A stretch of 64,000 bases of DNA, taken from NCBI RefSeq assembly GCF_017591435.1, contig NC_059301.1:6271060-6335059 (forward strand). Reading direction: 5' to 3'. Position 1 is the first letter of the stretch, and each line of letters starts with the position of its first letter. Shown here piece by piece: positions 13,117 through 24,091 of this stretch. This stretch comes from Portunus trituberculatus. Taxonomy: Eukaryota > Arthropoda > Malacostraca > Decapoda > Portunidae. A model generated the notes under the pieces. It worked only from the letters and a program-made list of their open reading frames with translations, did not search any database and was not told where the DNA came from. Position numbers and translations under genes: made by a program.

Positions 13117-13988
13117 CAGTTGAGACTCAATACTCAAACTTAATTAATTCCAAATGGCTGTTCGAGTATCAAAAAGTTCGACTATCGATACCTATAAATC
13201 AGGTAATTCGTTCTAATCTTAGCAAAACCTCAAGTTTATAAAAATTTACTTTTTATTTTATTTTATTCTTATTTTTTTTTGTGCATACAGTAAGCGAAGG
13301 CTGGTAATAGATAACTTAGAAGAGGAGAGGAGAAGGCTGGGGGAGGAGGAGGGAGATCATTGGAGGTCCAATCAGCATCCATGAAAACATCTTTGTAACT
13401 TTTCTCCTGGTGTGATTCCTGTGAATCCACTAGTCGAGTGCTGTGGATAGTACTAACACTTGTACTCTTACCAGTTTCCTTATTTTCATCACTAATAAGC
13501 CTCTTTGGTGCCATCGTAAGTTTCTAAAGTAAAAATTACCGACAGAATGCAGAAGAATGCTGTTTTTCTCAAGACCTGTGGCAGGAATAGGGATGCGCAC
13601 TGGCATCCGGTATACCGGATTACCAGCATTGCTGGTAATTTAGTATCAGAACGGGATAGAGGCTTTTGCAAGAAGGGAAAGGACAGAACATTGTATATGA
13701 CCAAATGTGCAGCTGTTTGATTACAACATATTTTCACCACTAATAAGCCTTTGGTGTTAACATAAGTTTATAAATGAAAAACTACGGACAGAATGCACAA
13801 GAATGTTATTCTGACGACTGCGGCAGCACAACTTGTGGAGGGAGGAGAGGAAGAAGCCAGGGAGCCTTTCTTTACAACCATGTGTGTGGACGTTCAACTT
13901 TCAGCTATCTTTTCAAGTGGAAAATCAATCTTGTATTCAAGTATTGAAAAGTTCAACTATTTAGACATTCGAGTATTGAGTCTCCACC

Positions 13989-13989
<1 letters not shown>
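13117..13989 (-). mobile_element. Tigger/pogo-like element (family 3), compact copy
   Basis: The ends CAGTTGAGACTCAATACTCA and GAGTATTGAGTCTCCACCG are inverted repeats with TA on both sides, and a (TA)n array begins at the right border. The minus frame starting at 13514 reads MAPKRLISDENKETGKSTS, a basic N-terminus like those of Tigger transposases, then is lost. Sister copy: 8866-11407. Confidence 0.75.
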
Positions 13990-14054
<65 letters not shown>

Positions 14055-14059
14055 ATATA
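13990..14059. repeat. (TA)n spacer
   Basis: TA array with a single substitution, between two transposons. Confidence 0.95.
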
Positions 14060-14981
14060 CAGTAAGGTCTCGGTTTACGTCAGAGTTACGTTCCTGAAAC
14101 ATGACGTAACTCAAGTTTCCGTACATTTCAAAGCATATTATCGAGTTTTCAACCAATCATTGTTTATGGTCATTCAGGTAAGTTAAAGGTTATATTGTTA
14201 TATTATTTACAACTATGTAGGAATATGAAACACAAGCTTGTTTTTGTTGTTGATTAGAGCCACGAACCGAAGAGGACTGCAGGTTGCCGAGAGGGGTGGA
14301 TGCCTGAGGCCGCCAGGAGGGTGGGCAGGTCTAATGTTGTGACGCCCAGGGCGGACAGCTGGGAGCGTAGTGCAGTGCGGTGGGAGTAGAATCGTGGGCA
14401 GCGGGGCAGGAAATGCAATAGGAAAGGGCAATAGGGATCAGCAGACAGGCGCAGATGGTGCAAGTCAGCTGCGAGTGTCGTGTGGCCCAGGCAAAGGCTC
14501 TGGAGTTGTTATTGTTGTGATGGGTGTGCGAGCCCTCAAGGTCGTCAACCTCCCCGTTGTCATGGTAACGGGCTTCCCATTTTCTTCTTCCCTCCCTCAC
14601 ACAGCTGCTGCCTCCTTCTCATGTCTTTTAATTATGTCCTCTTTTTCTTGTAGCGTAATGGTTTTCCTTTTCTTAGCATCACTGCTGTCACTAAGAAGTT
14701 TTCTCTTTGGTGCCATTGAGCAAGATACTAAGAACTTGAGTCAGTAAACGCAGAAGTAGGATAACACTCTTGCCAGGGGCGATGGTGTGGTGGAAGTGAG
14801 GCAGGGTGTTATTGTATTCAAGCGTGAGGCGGGCGGTGTGGCGGGCAACCACCAACAATAACAATAAATCCGCACTTTACGATTTATAAATTTTCAATTT
14901 TTTAAATCTTAAATTGCCTTATAGTGGACTGACGTAACTACGAGTTTGACGTAACTCGAGACCGACGTAACCCGGGACTTA

Positions 14982-14984
<3 letters not shown>
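14060..14984 (-). mobile_element. Tigger/pogo-like element (family 4), copy 1
   Basis: The left end CAGTAAGGTCTCGGTTTACG and the right end (ACGTAACCCGGGACTTACTG) are inverted and flanked by TA. On the minus strand from about 14716 a frame reads MAPKRKLLSDSSDAKKRKTI followed by TLQEK, the basic nuclear-targeting start and first helix of a Tigger/CENP-B transposase. It is soon interrupted. Two more copies in the opposite orientation follow. Confidence 0.8.

Positions 14985-15054
<70 letters not shown>
14985..15054. repeat. (TA)n spacer
   Basis: Pure TA array between family-4 copies 1 and 2. Confidence 0.96.
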
Positions 15055-15057
<3 letters not shown>

Positions 15058-16193
15058 TAAGGTCCCGGGTTACGTCGGTCTCGAGTTATGTCAAACTCGC
15101 ACTTACATCAGTCCACTATAAGGCAATTTAAGATTTAAAAAATTGAAAATTTATAAATCGTAAAGCGCGGGGTTTATTGTTATTGTTGGCCGCCAGGCGT
15201 CACTAGTGGTTATCCACCACACCGCCCACCTCATGCTTGAATACAATAACACTCTACGTACCTCAGTTCCACCACACCGTCGCCCCTGGCAAGAGTGTTC
15301 CTACATCTATCTTAGTATCTTGCTCAATGGCAGCAAAAAAAACTCCTGAGTGATAGCAGTGATGCTAAGAAAAGGAAAACCATTACGCTACAAGAAAAAG
15401 TGGACATAATTAAAAGACATGAGAAGGGAGGCAGCAGCTGTGTAAGGGAGTGAAGAAGAAAATGGTGAAGCCCGTTACCATGACAACGGGGAGGTTGACG
15501 ACCTTGAGGGCTCACGCACCTATCACAACAATAACAACTCCGGAGCCTTCGCCTGGGCCACACGACACTGCAGCTCACTTGCACCGTCTGCGCTTGTCTG
15601 CTGATCCCTATTGCCCTTTCCTATTGCATTTCCTGCCCGCTGCCCACGCTTCTACTCCCACCGCACTGCACTACGCTCTCAGCTGTCCGCCCTGGGCGTC
15701 ACAACATTCGACCTGCCCACCCTCCTGGCGGCCTCAGGCGTCCACCCCTCTGGCAACATGCAGTCCTTCGTGTTTGCGGCCCTAATCAACAACAAAAACA
15801 AGCTTGTGTTTCATATTCCTACATAGCTGTAAATAATATAACAATATAACCTTTTACTTATATAACGCTTCTACTCCTACCGCACTCCACAAAGCTCCCA
15901 GCTGTCCGCCCTGGGCGTCACAACATTCGACCTGCCCACCCTCCTGGCGGCCTCAGGCCGCCCCTCTCGGCAACCTGCAGTCCTTAGCGTTCGCGGCCCT
16001 AATCAATATATTCCTACATAGTTGTAAATAATATACCAATATAACAATATAACCTTTACTTACCTGAATAACCATAAAAATTATTGGTTGAAAACTCGAT
16101 AATATGCTTTGAAAGTACAAAAACTCGAGTTACGTACAAAATCGACTTACATCATGTTTCAGGAACGTAACTCTGACGTAACTCGGGACCTTA

Positions 16194-16196
<3 letters not shown>
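15055..16196 (+). mobile_element. Tigger/pogo-like element (family 4), copy 2
   Basis: Inverted relative to copy 1, with ends CAGTAAGGTCCCGGGTTACG and CGTAACTCGGGACCTTACTG. It contains the same interior (from about 15328: a MAAKK-type start, then frame breaks), plus a partial tandem repeat of the CACCCTCCTGGCGGCCTCAG region at about 15860-16000. Confidence 0.8.

Positions 16197-16286
<90 letters not shown>
16197..16286. repeat. (TA)n spacer
   Basis: Pure TA array between family-4 copies 2 and 3. Confidence 0.96.
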
Positions 16287-16290
<4 letters not shown>

Positions 16291-17243
16291 AAAGTCCCGG
16301 TTACGTCGGTCTCGAGTTACGTCAAACTCGTAGTTATGTGAGTCCACTATAAGGCAATTTAAGATTAAAAAAATAGAAAATTTATAAATCGTAAAGCGCG
16401 GGATTTATTGTTATTGTTGGTCGCCAGGCGTCACTAGTGGTTACCCGCCACACCGCCTGCCTCACGCTTGAATACAATAACACCCTGTCTCAGTTCCACC
16501 ACACCGTCACCCCTGGCAAGAGTGTTATCCTACTTCTGCGTTTACTGACTCAAGTTCATAGTATCTTGCTCAATGGCACCAAAGAGAAAACTCCTTAGTG
16601 ACAGCAGTGATGCTAAGAAAAGGAAAACCATTACGCTACAAGAAAAAGTGGACATAATTAAAAGACATGAGAAGGGAGGCAGCAGCTGTGTGTGAGGGAG
16701 GGAAGAAGAAAATGGGAAGTCCGTTACCATGACAACGAGGGAGGTTGACGACCTTGAGGGCTCGCACACCATCACAACAATAACAACTCCGGAGCCTTCG
16801 CCTGGGCCACACGACACTGCAGCTCACTTGCACCGTCTGCGCCTGTCTGCTGATCCCTATTGCCCTTTCCTATTGCATTTCCTGCCCGCTGCCCACGCTT
16901 CTACTCCCACCGCACTGCACCACGCTCCCAGCTGTCCTGCCCTGGGCGCCACAACATTCGACCTGCCCACCCTCCTGGCGGCCTCAGGCGCCCACCCTCT
17001 CGGCAACCTGCAGTCCTTCGCGTTCGCGGCCCTAATCAACAACAAAAACAAGCTTGTGTTTCATATTCCTACATAGTTGTAAATAATATAACAATATAAC
17101 CTTTAACTTACCTGAATGACCATAAACAATGATTGGTTGAAAACTCGATAATATGCTTTGAAATATACGGAAACTCGAGTTACGTACAAAATCAACTTAC
17201 GTCATGTTTCAGGAACGTAACTCTGACGTAAACCGAGACCTTA

Positions 17244-17246
<3 letters not shown>
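16287..17246 (+). mobile_element. Tigger/pogo-like element (family 4), copy 3
   Basis: Same orientation as copy 2, with ends CAATAAAGTCCCGGTTACGT and TAAACCGAGACCTTACTG. A plus-strand frame from 16573 begins MAPKRKLLSDSSDAKKRKTI, then TLQEKVDIIKRHEKG, the clearest view of the Tigger HTH start, before it stops near 16697. No catalytic domain is left. Confidence 0.8.
16573..16697 (+). pseudogene. Tigger-type transposase N-terminus, truncated
   Basis: Starts MAPKRKLLSDSSDAKKRK, continues TLQEKVDIIKRHEKGGSSC and terminates soon after. A basic segment followed by the first helix of a CENP-B-type HTH is typical of pogo/Tigger transposases. The same start is seen in copy 1 on the minus strand. The catalytic core is absent, so it is non-functional. 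Confidence 0.7.
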
Positions 17247-17304
<58 letters not shown>

Positions 17305-17326
17305 TATACACACACATATATACACA
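17247..17326. repeat. (TA)n with (CA)n interruption
   Basis: TA array that degenerates into ACACACATATATACACA just before the next element. Confidence 0.94.
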
Positions 17327-18499
17327 CAGTAATACTCCGCTCAACGAACGTTCATCTAACGAATTTCTGTTTAACGTACTATATAAAGTTAGACCAAAAA
17401 GTCCGCATAATGTACAACCACATCCGTTTTTAGCGAATTTTCTGGGTTTGAATTTGCCAGGTGAGGGACCAAACGTGGCAGCTTCGCTGTGATTGGCTGG
17501 CTCCCCGCCTGTCTCTAGCGCTCCTGGAGCTGGATCCAAGATTCTTTAACGTCAGAGCAACCTCCTGCCGCGAAATGGCTTCCATGAACGCTTGGAAGGA
17601 CGTTGACAAGGTTGCTATCAGGTTGCTCTGAGGTTGCTGGGAACACCACCTCTGGAGGTAGTGTTACTGTCTTATATATGCATTTATGTTCACAAAACAA
17701 CATTTCTATTAGCTTTTTACAAACCTTCCCCCCAAGAAAGGATTGTTTTGTAATGCATAAAGTGAAATCTTATGTGGAATACCAAAAAATAAAGCAGAGA
17801 TGAGATGAGCCACAGACGAAGCGGAGACTCACGGTGACTCTGCCGCTTTTTCTTCTTCTTGTAACCCTTTCAACTTGCGTGTTGTCTTTCACCATGATAT
17901 TAAATTTATGTTTCCACTCCTCTATTGCCTGCTATAATGAATATTCATATATGCTCATGCCATGAGGATAACCTCGACTCCATGGCACTGAGTGATAGTG
18001 AATTACAAATGAAATACTGCGGTATTTCATTAGTAATTCACTATCACAGTGCCACAGAGTCGGTTATCCTCATGGCAAGAGCGTATATGAATACTAAGAT
18101 ATGATATCCATTATAGCAGGCAATAGAGGAGTGGAAACATAAATTTAATATCGTGGTGAAATAGAACAAGCAAGCTAAAAGGGTCACAAGAAGAAGAAGC
18201 GGCTGAGTCACTGTGAGTCTCTGCTTGGTCTGTGGCCGATCTTATTTATACTTTATTTTTTGGTATTCCATGTAAGATTTCACTTTATGCATTACAAAAC
18301 AATCCTTTCTTGGGGGCAAGGTTTGTAAAAAGCTAATAAAAATTTTTTTTTTTTTAACCCATGTGGTATGTTGGGGACCAGCCCAGAACGCATCCCCCTA
18401 TTTCCATTATTTCCTATGGGAAAATTACGTTCGCTTAACAAATTTCCGCTCTATGAACAGCTTTGACATTCCCTATCCTTTTCGTTAAGTGGAGTATTC

Positions 18500-18502
<3 letters not shown>
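17327..18502. mobile_element. Tigger/pogo-like fold-back element (family 5)
   Basis: The ends CAGTAATACTCCGCTCAACG and CGTTAAGTGGAGTATTCCTG are inverted, and TA follows on the right. Most of the interior is one huge inverted repeat (see 17700-18340). No transposase frame is visible. Confidence 0.78.
17700..18340. repeat. Fold-back palindrome, arms about 320 bp, 4-nt loop
   Basis: The centre is AATGAAATAC-TGCG-GTATTTCATT, with the loop at 18018-18021. The arms continue outward with high identity through matching blocks: AGTGATAGTGAATTAC / GTAATTCACTATCAC, GAGGAGTGGAAACATAAATT and its complement, and AAGAAAGGATTGTTTTGTAA and its complement. Only small mismatches and indels are seen. A transcript across it would form a long double-stranded RNA stem. 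Confidence 0.92.
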
Positions 18503-18591
<89 letters not shown>

Positions 18592-18598
18592 ATATATA
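18503..18598. repeat. (TA)n and (GATA)n spacer
   Basis: TA array followed by nine GATA units and a short AATATATA tail before the next element. Confidence 0.95.
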
Positions 18599-19578
18599 CA
18601 GGCAAGCCCCGTTTAACGAAGATTCACACAACGAAATTTCGCTACAACGAAGGTTTCATTTTACTACCATCTGCTCATTTAACGAATACCAAACTCGCTT
18701 TAACGAAGTTTTATCCAGGTAATTTTTTCCAAGTTTGAAAGCCCTGCCGTATCACGCAAGCCGACAAACTTTTGAATACACTAGCAGCCGCAAATACTAA
18801 GGCCTGCCTCAGGAGAAATCCTGGGACACCTGTAGAATCAAGATCAAGATCAAGATCAAGCCTCTCGTGGACAACACGCACCACTCACTCCCATAACAGC
18901 GTCAGCAGCAGCTCGTCTTCACTCGCTCAACTTACCACCAAAACGCCCTGCAATGTGGCCTAGCATTCCTAAGAAGACCAGGAAGTCTCTTACTCTCGAA
19001 GTGAAGCTGGATATTATTCACAGACACGAGAGAGGCGAGAAAACTATAGCATTGCTGGCCACCATCTTGACTCCATCTACTGTCTCTACTATTTTCAAGT
19101 CAGCAGACTATTAAGAAGGCTGGTGAGACTGTATCTTCCTTGCAAGCTAAAAGAACCACCTGAACTCATGACTCTACAATGGATAAAATGGAAAGCCTTG
19201 TGGAAATGTGGTACATAAGTTTTGTATGTGATACAATGATGCGCCCTTTGTTTACATTCCACAGGTTGCCGATTAGTGTCTTTCCTGTTTCACTCTCCCT
19301 CCCTTCATAGATTTAAGATCATCAACATTATAATGCTATGTACATACATACATTAGTGTACATTATAATGACTTAAATTAAATTTAACTGCCTAAATGTT
19401 AAACTTCATAATTTTTACTTTTATTAAACCTTTCACTGTACTATGATGCACTCTCGCTTTGCTTACTCTCAGTGGAAGTTCAAGTTGGGTTAAACTTGTT
19501 ATAATTGGTTCGCTTAACGAAATTTCGCTTAACGAAGTGTTTTTTAGGAACGTAACCCCTTCGTTAAACGGAGGTTGC

Positions 19579-19581
<3 letters not shown>
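18599..19581 (+). mobile_element. Tigger/pogo-like element (family 1), second copy
   Basis: Ends CAGGCAAGCCCCGTTTAACG and CGTTAAACGGAGGTTGCCTG, with TA on both sides. It matches the 450-1514 copy throughout. The HTH remnant from 18953 reads MWPSIPKKTRKSLTLEVKLD followed by IIHRHERGEKT, with the frame breaking afterwards. Confidence 0.82.

Positions 19582-19648
<67 letters not shown>
19582..19648. repeat. (TA)n microsatellite, right end of the transposon string
   Basis: Pure TA array, last of the series that starts at 13990. Confidence 0.96.
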
Positions 19649-19650
<2 letters not shown>

Positions 19651-19789
19651 CCAAAACAACATTTCTATTAGCTCTTTACAAGCCTTATCACCAAGAATAT
19701 TTCTCTTTGTGTCTCACAACTGAAGGGGGCAGTCACAGCCGTCCTCTAAAGACAGTTCTCTTTTGCTAACCTACTCATATTCCTGACCT

Positions 19790-21400
19790 TCTTGGAGATA
19801 ATTAAAATTCTTTGTAATGATGTTTTCCATGCCCTCTATGGTCCAAACCCTCAGAACGCTAATGAACCTGATGGGGTCCCTCCTATTGTTCTCAAAAGCT
19901 GTGCTTCTGTGCTTGCATGGAAGCACAGACAGTTTCAGTTATGTCTATGGACTTCTACCTTTCCTTTGTGTTAGAAGTTTGAATACATTCATCTTGTTCC
20001 TAAAAAAGGTGACCATTTTAATCCCTCAAACTACCACCCTATAGCTTTAATTTCATGCTTATCTAAAGTTTTTTAATCTATCCTGAATAGGAAGATTCTT
20101 AAACATGTCACTTTACAATCTTCTATCTGATCGTCAGTATGGCTTTTGTCAGGGTCGCTCAACTGGTGATCTTCTAGCTTTTCTTACTGAGTTTTTGTCA
20201 TCCTCTTTTAAAAATTTTGGTGAAACTTTTGCTGTTGCACTAGACATATCAAAAGCTTTTGATAGAGTCTCGCACAAAGCTTTGAATTCAAAACTACCCT
20301 CGAACGGTTTCTATCCTCTCTGCAACTTTATCTTAGGTTTCCTTTCCAACCATTCTATTGCTGCAGTGGTAGACGGCCCCTTTTCTTATCCTAAATCTAT
20401 CAACAGTAGTGTTCCTCTAGGTTCTGTCCTCTTCCTATTACTCATTAACGATCTTAACCAAACTTCTTGCCCTATCCACGCTTATGCTGATGATACCACC
20501 CTACACTTTTCCACATCTTCTCAGAGATGACCACCCTTCAGGAAGTTAACAAGCCATGCAGGAATACCACAGAACACCCAACTTCTGATTTTTCTAAAAT
20601 TTCTAATTGGGACAGAAAACTTGGGAAATGTTCAATGCCTCAAAAACTTAATTCCTCCATCTATCAACACAACACAACTTTCCAGACAACTATCCCCTCT
20701 TCTTCAATGACACTCAACTGTCCCCATCTTCTATACTAAATATCCTCAACCTATCCTTATTCATAATCTAAATTGTAAACTTCACATATCATCTCTTATT
20801 AAACCGCTTCTTTGAAATTAGGCGTTCTGAGGTGTCTCTGCCAGTTTTTTTCACCCCTGCAACTGCTAATTCTGTACAAGGGCCTTAACCCCCCTTGTGT
20901 GGAGTACTCTTAGTATGTATAAGGGGGTTCCACTCACACAGCTTTATTAGATAGGATGGAATCAAAAGCTTTTCATCTCATCGACTAGCCTCCTCTAACT
21001 GACTGTCTTTAGCCTCTTTCTCAACGCTGGAATGTTGCATCTCTTGCTATCTTTTATCGCTATTTTCATGCTAACTGCTCTACTGATCTTGCTAACTGCA
21101 TGCCTCCCCTCTTCCTGTGGCCTTGCTGCACAAGGCTTTCTTGTTCCTCTTGCCCCTATTCTGTCCACCTCTAACGCAAGAGTTAACCTGTACTTTCAGT
21201 CTTTCGTACCTTTCTCTGGTAAACTCTGGAACTCCCTGCCTGTGTCTGTATATCCAACTTCCTATGACTTCACTTCATGCAAGAGAGAGGTTTCAAGACA
21301 TTTGTCCCTCTCCTTTGGCAATTCCTATCAACTCTGTAAGGAGACTGGCAACTGAGTGGTCCTTTTTCTTTATATTTTTGTTTCCCTAGACCAGTTCTCC
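19790..21400 (+). pseudogene. Non-LTR retrotransposon (LINE) reverse transcriptase fragment
   Basis: Broken plus-strand frames contain LINE RT landmarks in order: PDGVPPIVLKSCASVL (about 19870), KKVTILIPQTTT, LLSDRQYGFCQGRSTGDLLA (20110), FAVALDISKAFDRVSHKAL (palm motif A, about 20230), INSSVPLGSVLFLLLINDL (20400), and HAYADDTTLHFS, the YADD catalytic box near 20485. A C-terminal region follows near 21180-21340 (SNARVNLYF, SGKLWNSLPVSVYPTSYDF). This is the layout of arthropod jockey/CR1-like LINE pol. Endonuclease and both element ends are missing, and many stops are present. Confidence 0.88.
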
Positions 21401-21532
21401 TCTCTTACTTAAAAAAAGAAAAAAGGAAGGATTATTTTGTAATATGGGGAAAACTTACTGTGAAATGCATCTTAAATATCAGCTATCCCTCAGCTGTTCA
21501 AACCTAGGGTGTGGTTATTGTTTTATTCTCAG

Positions 21533-21671
21533 GATCCAGGGCTAGTGGAGGGGTTCATGGAGGACAGAAATACAGGAAAAATAATGTAAATGAAGGCTAC
21601 AAAATTTGCCATGTAAAACCAGCCCACCTTGCCTTGCCAGCTGAGAATACTCATCCACATGCAATATTCAG
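21533..21671 (+). CDS. Candidate internal exon of an unidentified host gene
   Basis: A strong acceptor context (GGTTATTGTTTTATTCTCAG) is followed by 139 open nucleotides and then a donor-like GTTTTC. The frame encodes GSRASGGVHGGQKYRKNNVN, later HVKPAHLALPAENTHPHAIF. Base composition and lack of repeat similarity suggest real coding, with entry phase 1 and exit phase 2. Family not recognised. It is not in direct phase with the candidate exon at 3969-4084. Confidence 0.4.
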
Positions 21672-23040
21672 GTTTTCGTTCATTATTCCAGTTTAATTTT
21701 TATTAAAGTTGCAGTGCATTAAAGCATTTTTACATTATTAGGATTGTGTGATGTTGCATGGTCCACGTGTTTATTTATTTATTGTTTATTTTATTTATTT
21801 TATTTTATTTTATTTTTTTTTATTTATTTATTTTATTTTTTTTTTTTTTTTTTTGCATCTGACTGCCATATGATTAGATAAAAGTATATTCCATAAGGTT
21901 TTTTATATAAGTGAGACCAGACATCACTTCAGGTAAAAGTAGGTCAGTAACTTATCAGTTCATACTTGTTAAGATCATGGTGTCTGGAGCTAGAAAACTG
22001 ATTAGATAGATAATGACAGAGGTGACAGTTGTTACAGATAAGAAGCATCTTGCTCAAGTGAATTATACTATGTAAAAATGTTAATTTTTCAAATGTTATG
22101 AATACATTATTGCCCCTTAAATGTATATTCACACAGTGTTAGTTCTCGGATAAAATTTCTGAACTTTGCAACTGTGTAATTTTTTTTATTCATTGTTCCT
22201 GAACTACTAAAACAAGGTAATGACCTTCACATCATTCACTTATATTACTGGTAGTGAAGTGGGTGATGTGATGGACTTTTGACTGTGGTGTGACAAAGCT
22301 TATCTTGTCATGTCCTGCTGCTTTTCAGTACACTTTGAAATGTGTGGCTAGCCTGCCCTCTGCCACGCTGCATACTGCCCAGTAGTAAGATAGCATTTTT
22401 TTTAGCAAATTTTGGATTTTCAGTTTTGTACAGACTATAGAAAGCCTTTCAGAATTTTTCTTGTATAACATGCATACATTATTCACTATTAACTAATAGT
22501 TGTAATGTTATGAAATAAGAGTGTATGGTGTCAGTTAAGCCTCCTGTTGCTTTTGTGATAGTCATATCATTGAATAATTGCAATACAGTAAAACCCGGTT
22601 AAGCTGGACCCAAATAAGTTAGATATCAGATAAGTTAGACACTTTCAGGAATTTAGTAATTTTTTTTTTCATTTAGTTAATTTATTTTCATATTTATTTT
22701 TTTTTTTTTTTTTATTTATTTATTTATTTATTTTTTTTATCTTGAGCACACCGGTAGGAATTTTTTGCCCTTTGCTTGAGTAATGTTAAGCTATTAGGCT
22801 GATATACTGGTTAAGATACCTCTGACAGCTCTTACTTTGTCCATGTCATTTGAGTTGTCCGAGCTGTCAGAGACGTGAAACGGCTCATGCCACAGCACTG
22901 CCAGCACAAAGATCACTGTTTACACAGCTGACACTAATCACAAGGCAGTGTCTGCCTCAGCTTTTCATTTGCATAAGACATATACTTTTAATGTGTGTGT
23001 GTGTACACCACATGTGTGTGCATGCACCATGTTTGTAGTA
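21672..23040. other. AT-rich DNA, no supported gene
   Basis: Includes T-rich low-complexity stretches (21770-21860, 22660-22740) and a Tigger-like left end, CAGTAAAACCCGGTTAAGCT, at 22586 without a clear partner. Probably intronic or intergenic. Confidence 0.55.
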
Positions 23041-24091
23041 CAGGTAACTCAATTTACGCGATAGATGCGTTCCAAGAGGCATCGCCTATATCAAAATTCA
23101 CGTAAAATAAACTTGTAATTCTCACAAGAAACAATAGATGATAGGGGGGATGCGGGATGTGGTCCAAAAGAATTCTTACAAAATGCTCTATTTATTTGGC
23201 TAAATTACATGTTTTTATTATTTACCATTCTAATTACTAGAAGTGTATCTAAAGTAAAGGAAAAAGCAAGAAATAATAAGAGAAAGCAAAAAATAATAAG
23301 AGAAAACAACAAAACAAAGAATACGTAAACACAACACTCATCACTGTCAGTCACCATCTCCCTCTGAGCTTTTCCATTTGGCTAAATTAACATGTTTTTA
23401 TTATTTACCATTCTGAATACTAGAAGTGTATTTAAAGTAAAGGGAAAAGCAAGAAGTAATAAGAGAAAGCAAAAAATAATAAGAAAACAACAAAACAAAG
23501 AATACGTAAACACAACACTCACTGCATCACTGCCTTCACCACTCACTCCACAGTCAGTCACCATCTCCCTCTGAGCTTTTCCACTTTATCAAAAATCCAC
23601 TTATCTAAAATAATCCCACTATATAAAAGTAAACACTAGTAAAAAAATAAATGCAGGACACCAATGTCTTAATTCGCCCCACACAATCACACGCCATTGC
23701 TGTCCACCTCCTTGTCAAGGACATCATCATCCACCTGCGCTTCCTCTGCTTCCTCCGCTTCCACAGGATCGTCCACTTCCTCTTTTGGTACTACATCTTC
23801 CACTGGTGTTTTCTTGAAAAACTGCAGCATGGTGGTTCTTGGAAAATTCTTTTTACATCACTGTATAGTAGAAGAGTGTGTCCATGGCAGTGGAGCTCCC
23901 ACCTATTGGCCAGCTGCGGAACTCTCTGGCGCGCAGTTTGAAATTGCGTCTGGCACTCAGTTTGAAAATGCGGTTGGGCCAAATCGCATATAAGTAAACC
24001 GATCACGTAAATTTAATTAATCATAATATTTTTTCGTTCGCATATTAACAAAAACACATAAATTAAACACACGTAAATCAAGAGTTATCTG
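23041..24091 (+). mobile_element. Tigger/pogo-like element (family 6)
   Basis: The ends CAGGTAACTCAATTTACGCG and CACGTAAATCAAGAGTTATCTG (outer 11 bp inverted to the left end) are flanked by TA. About 190 bp are duplicated in tandem inside (23195-23370 and 23380-23575). The window-start fragment 1-292 is another copy, inverted. No intact coding. The right border abuts the LINE fragment below. Confidence 0.72.
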
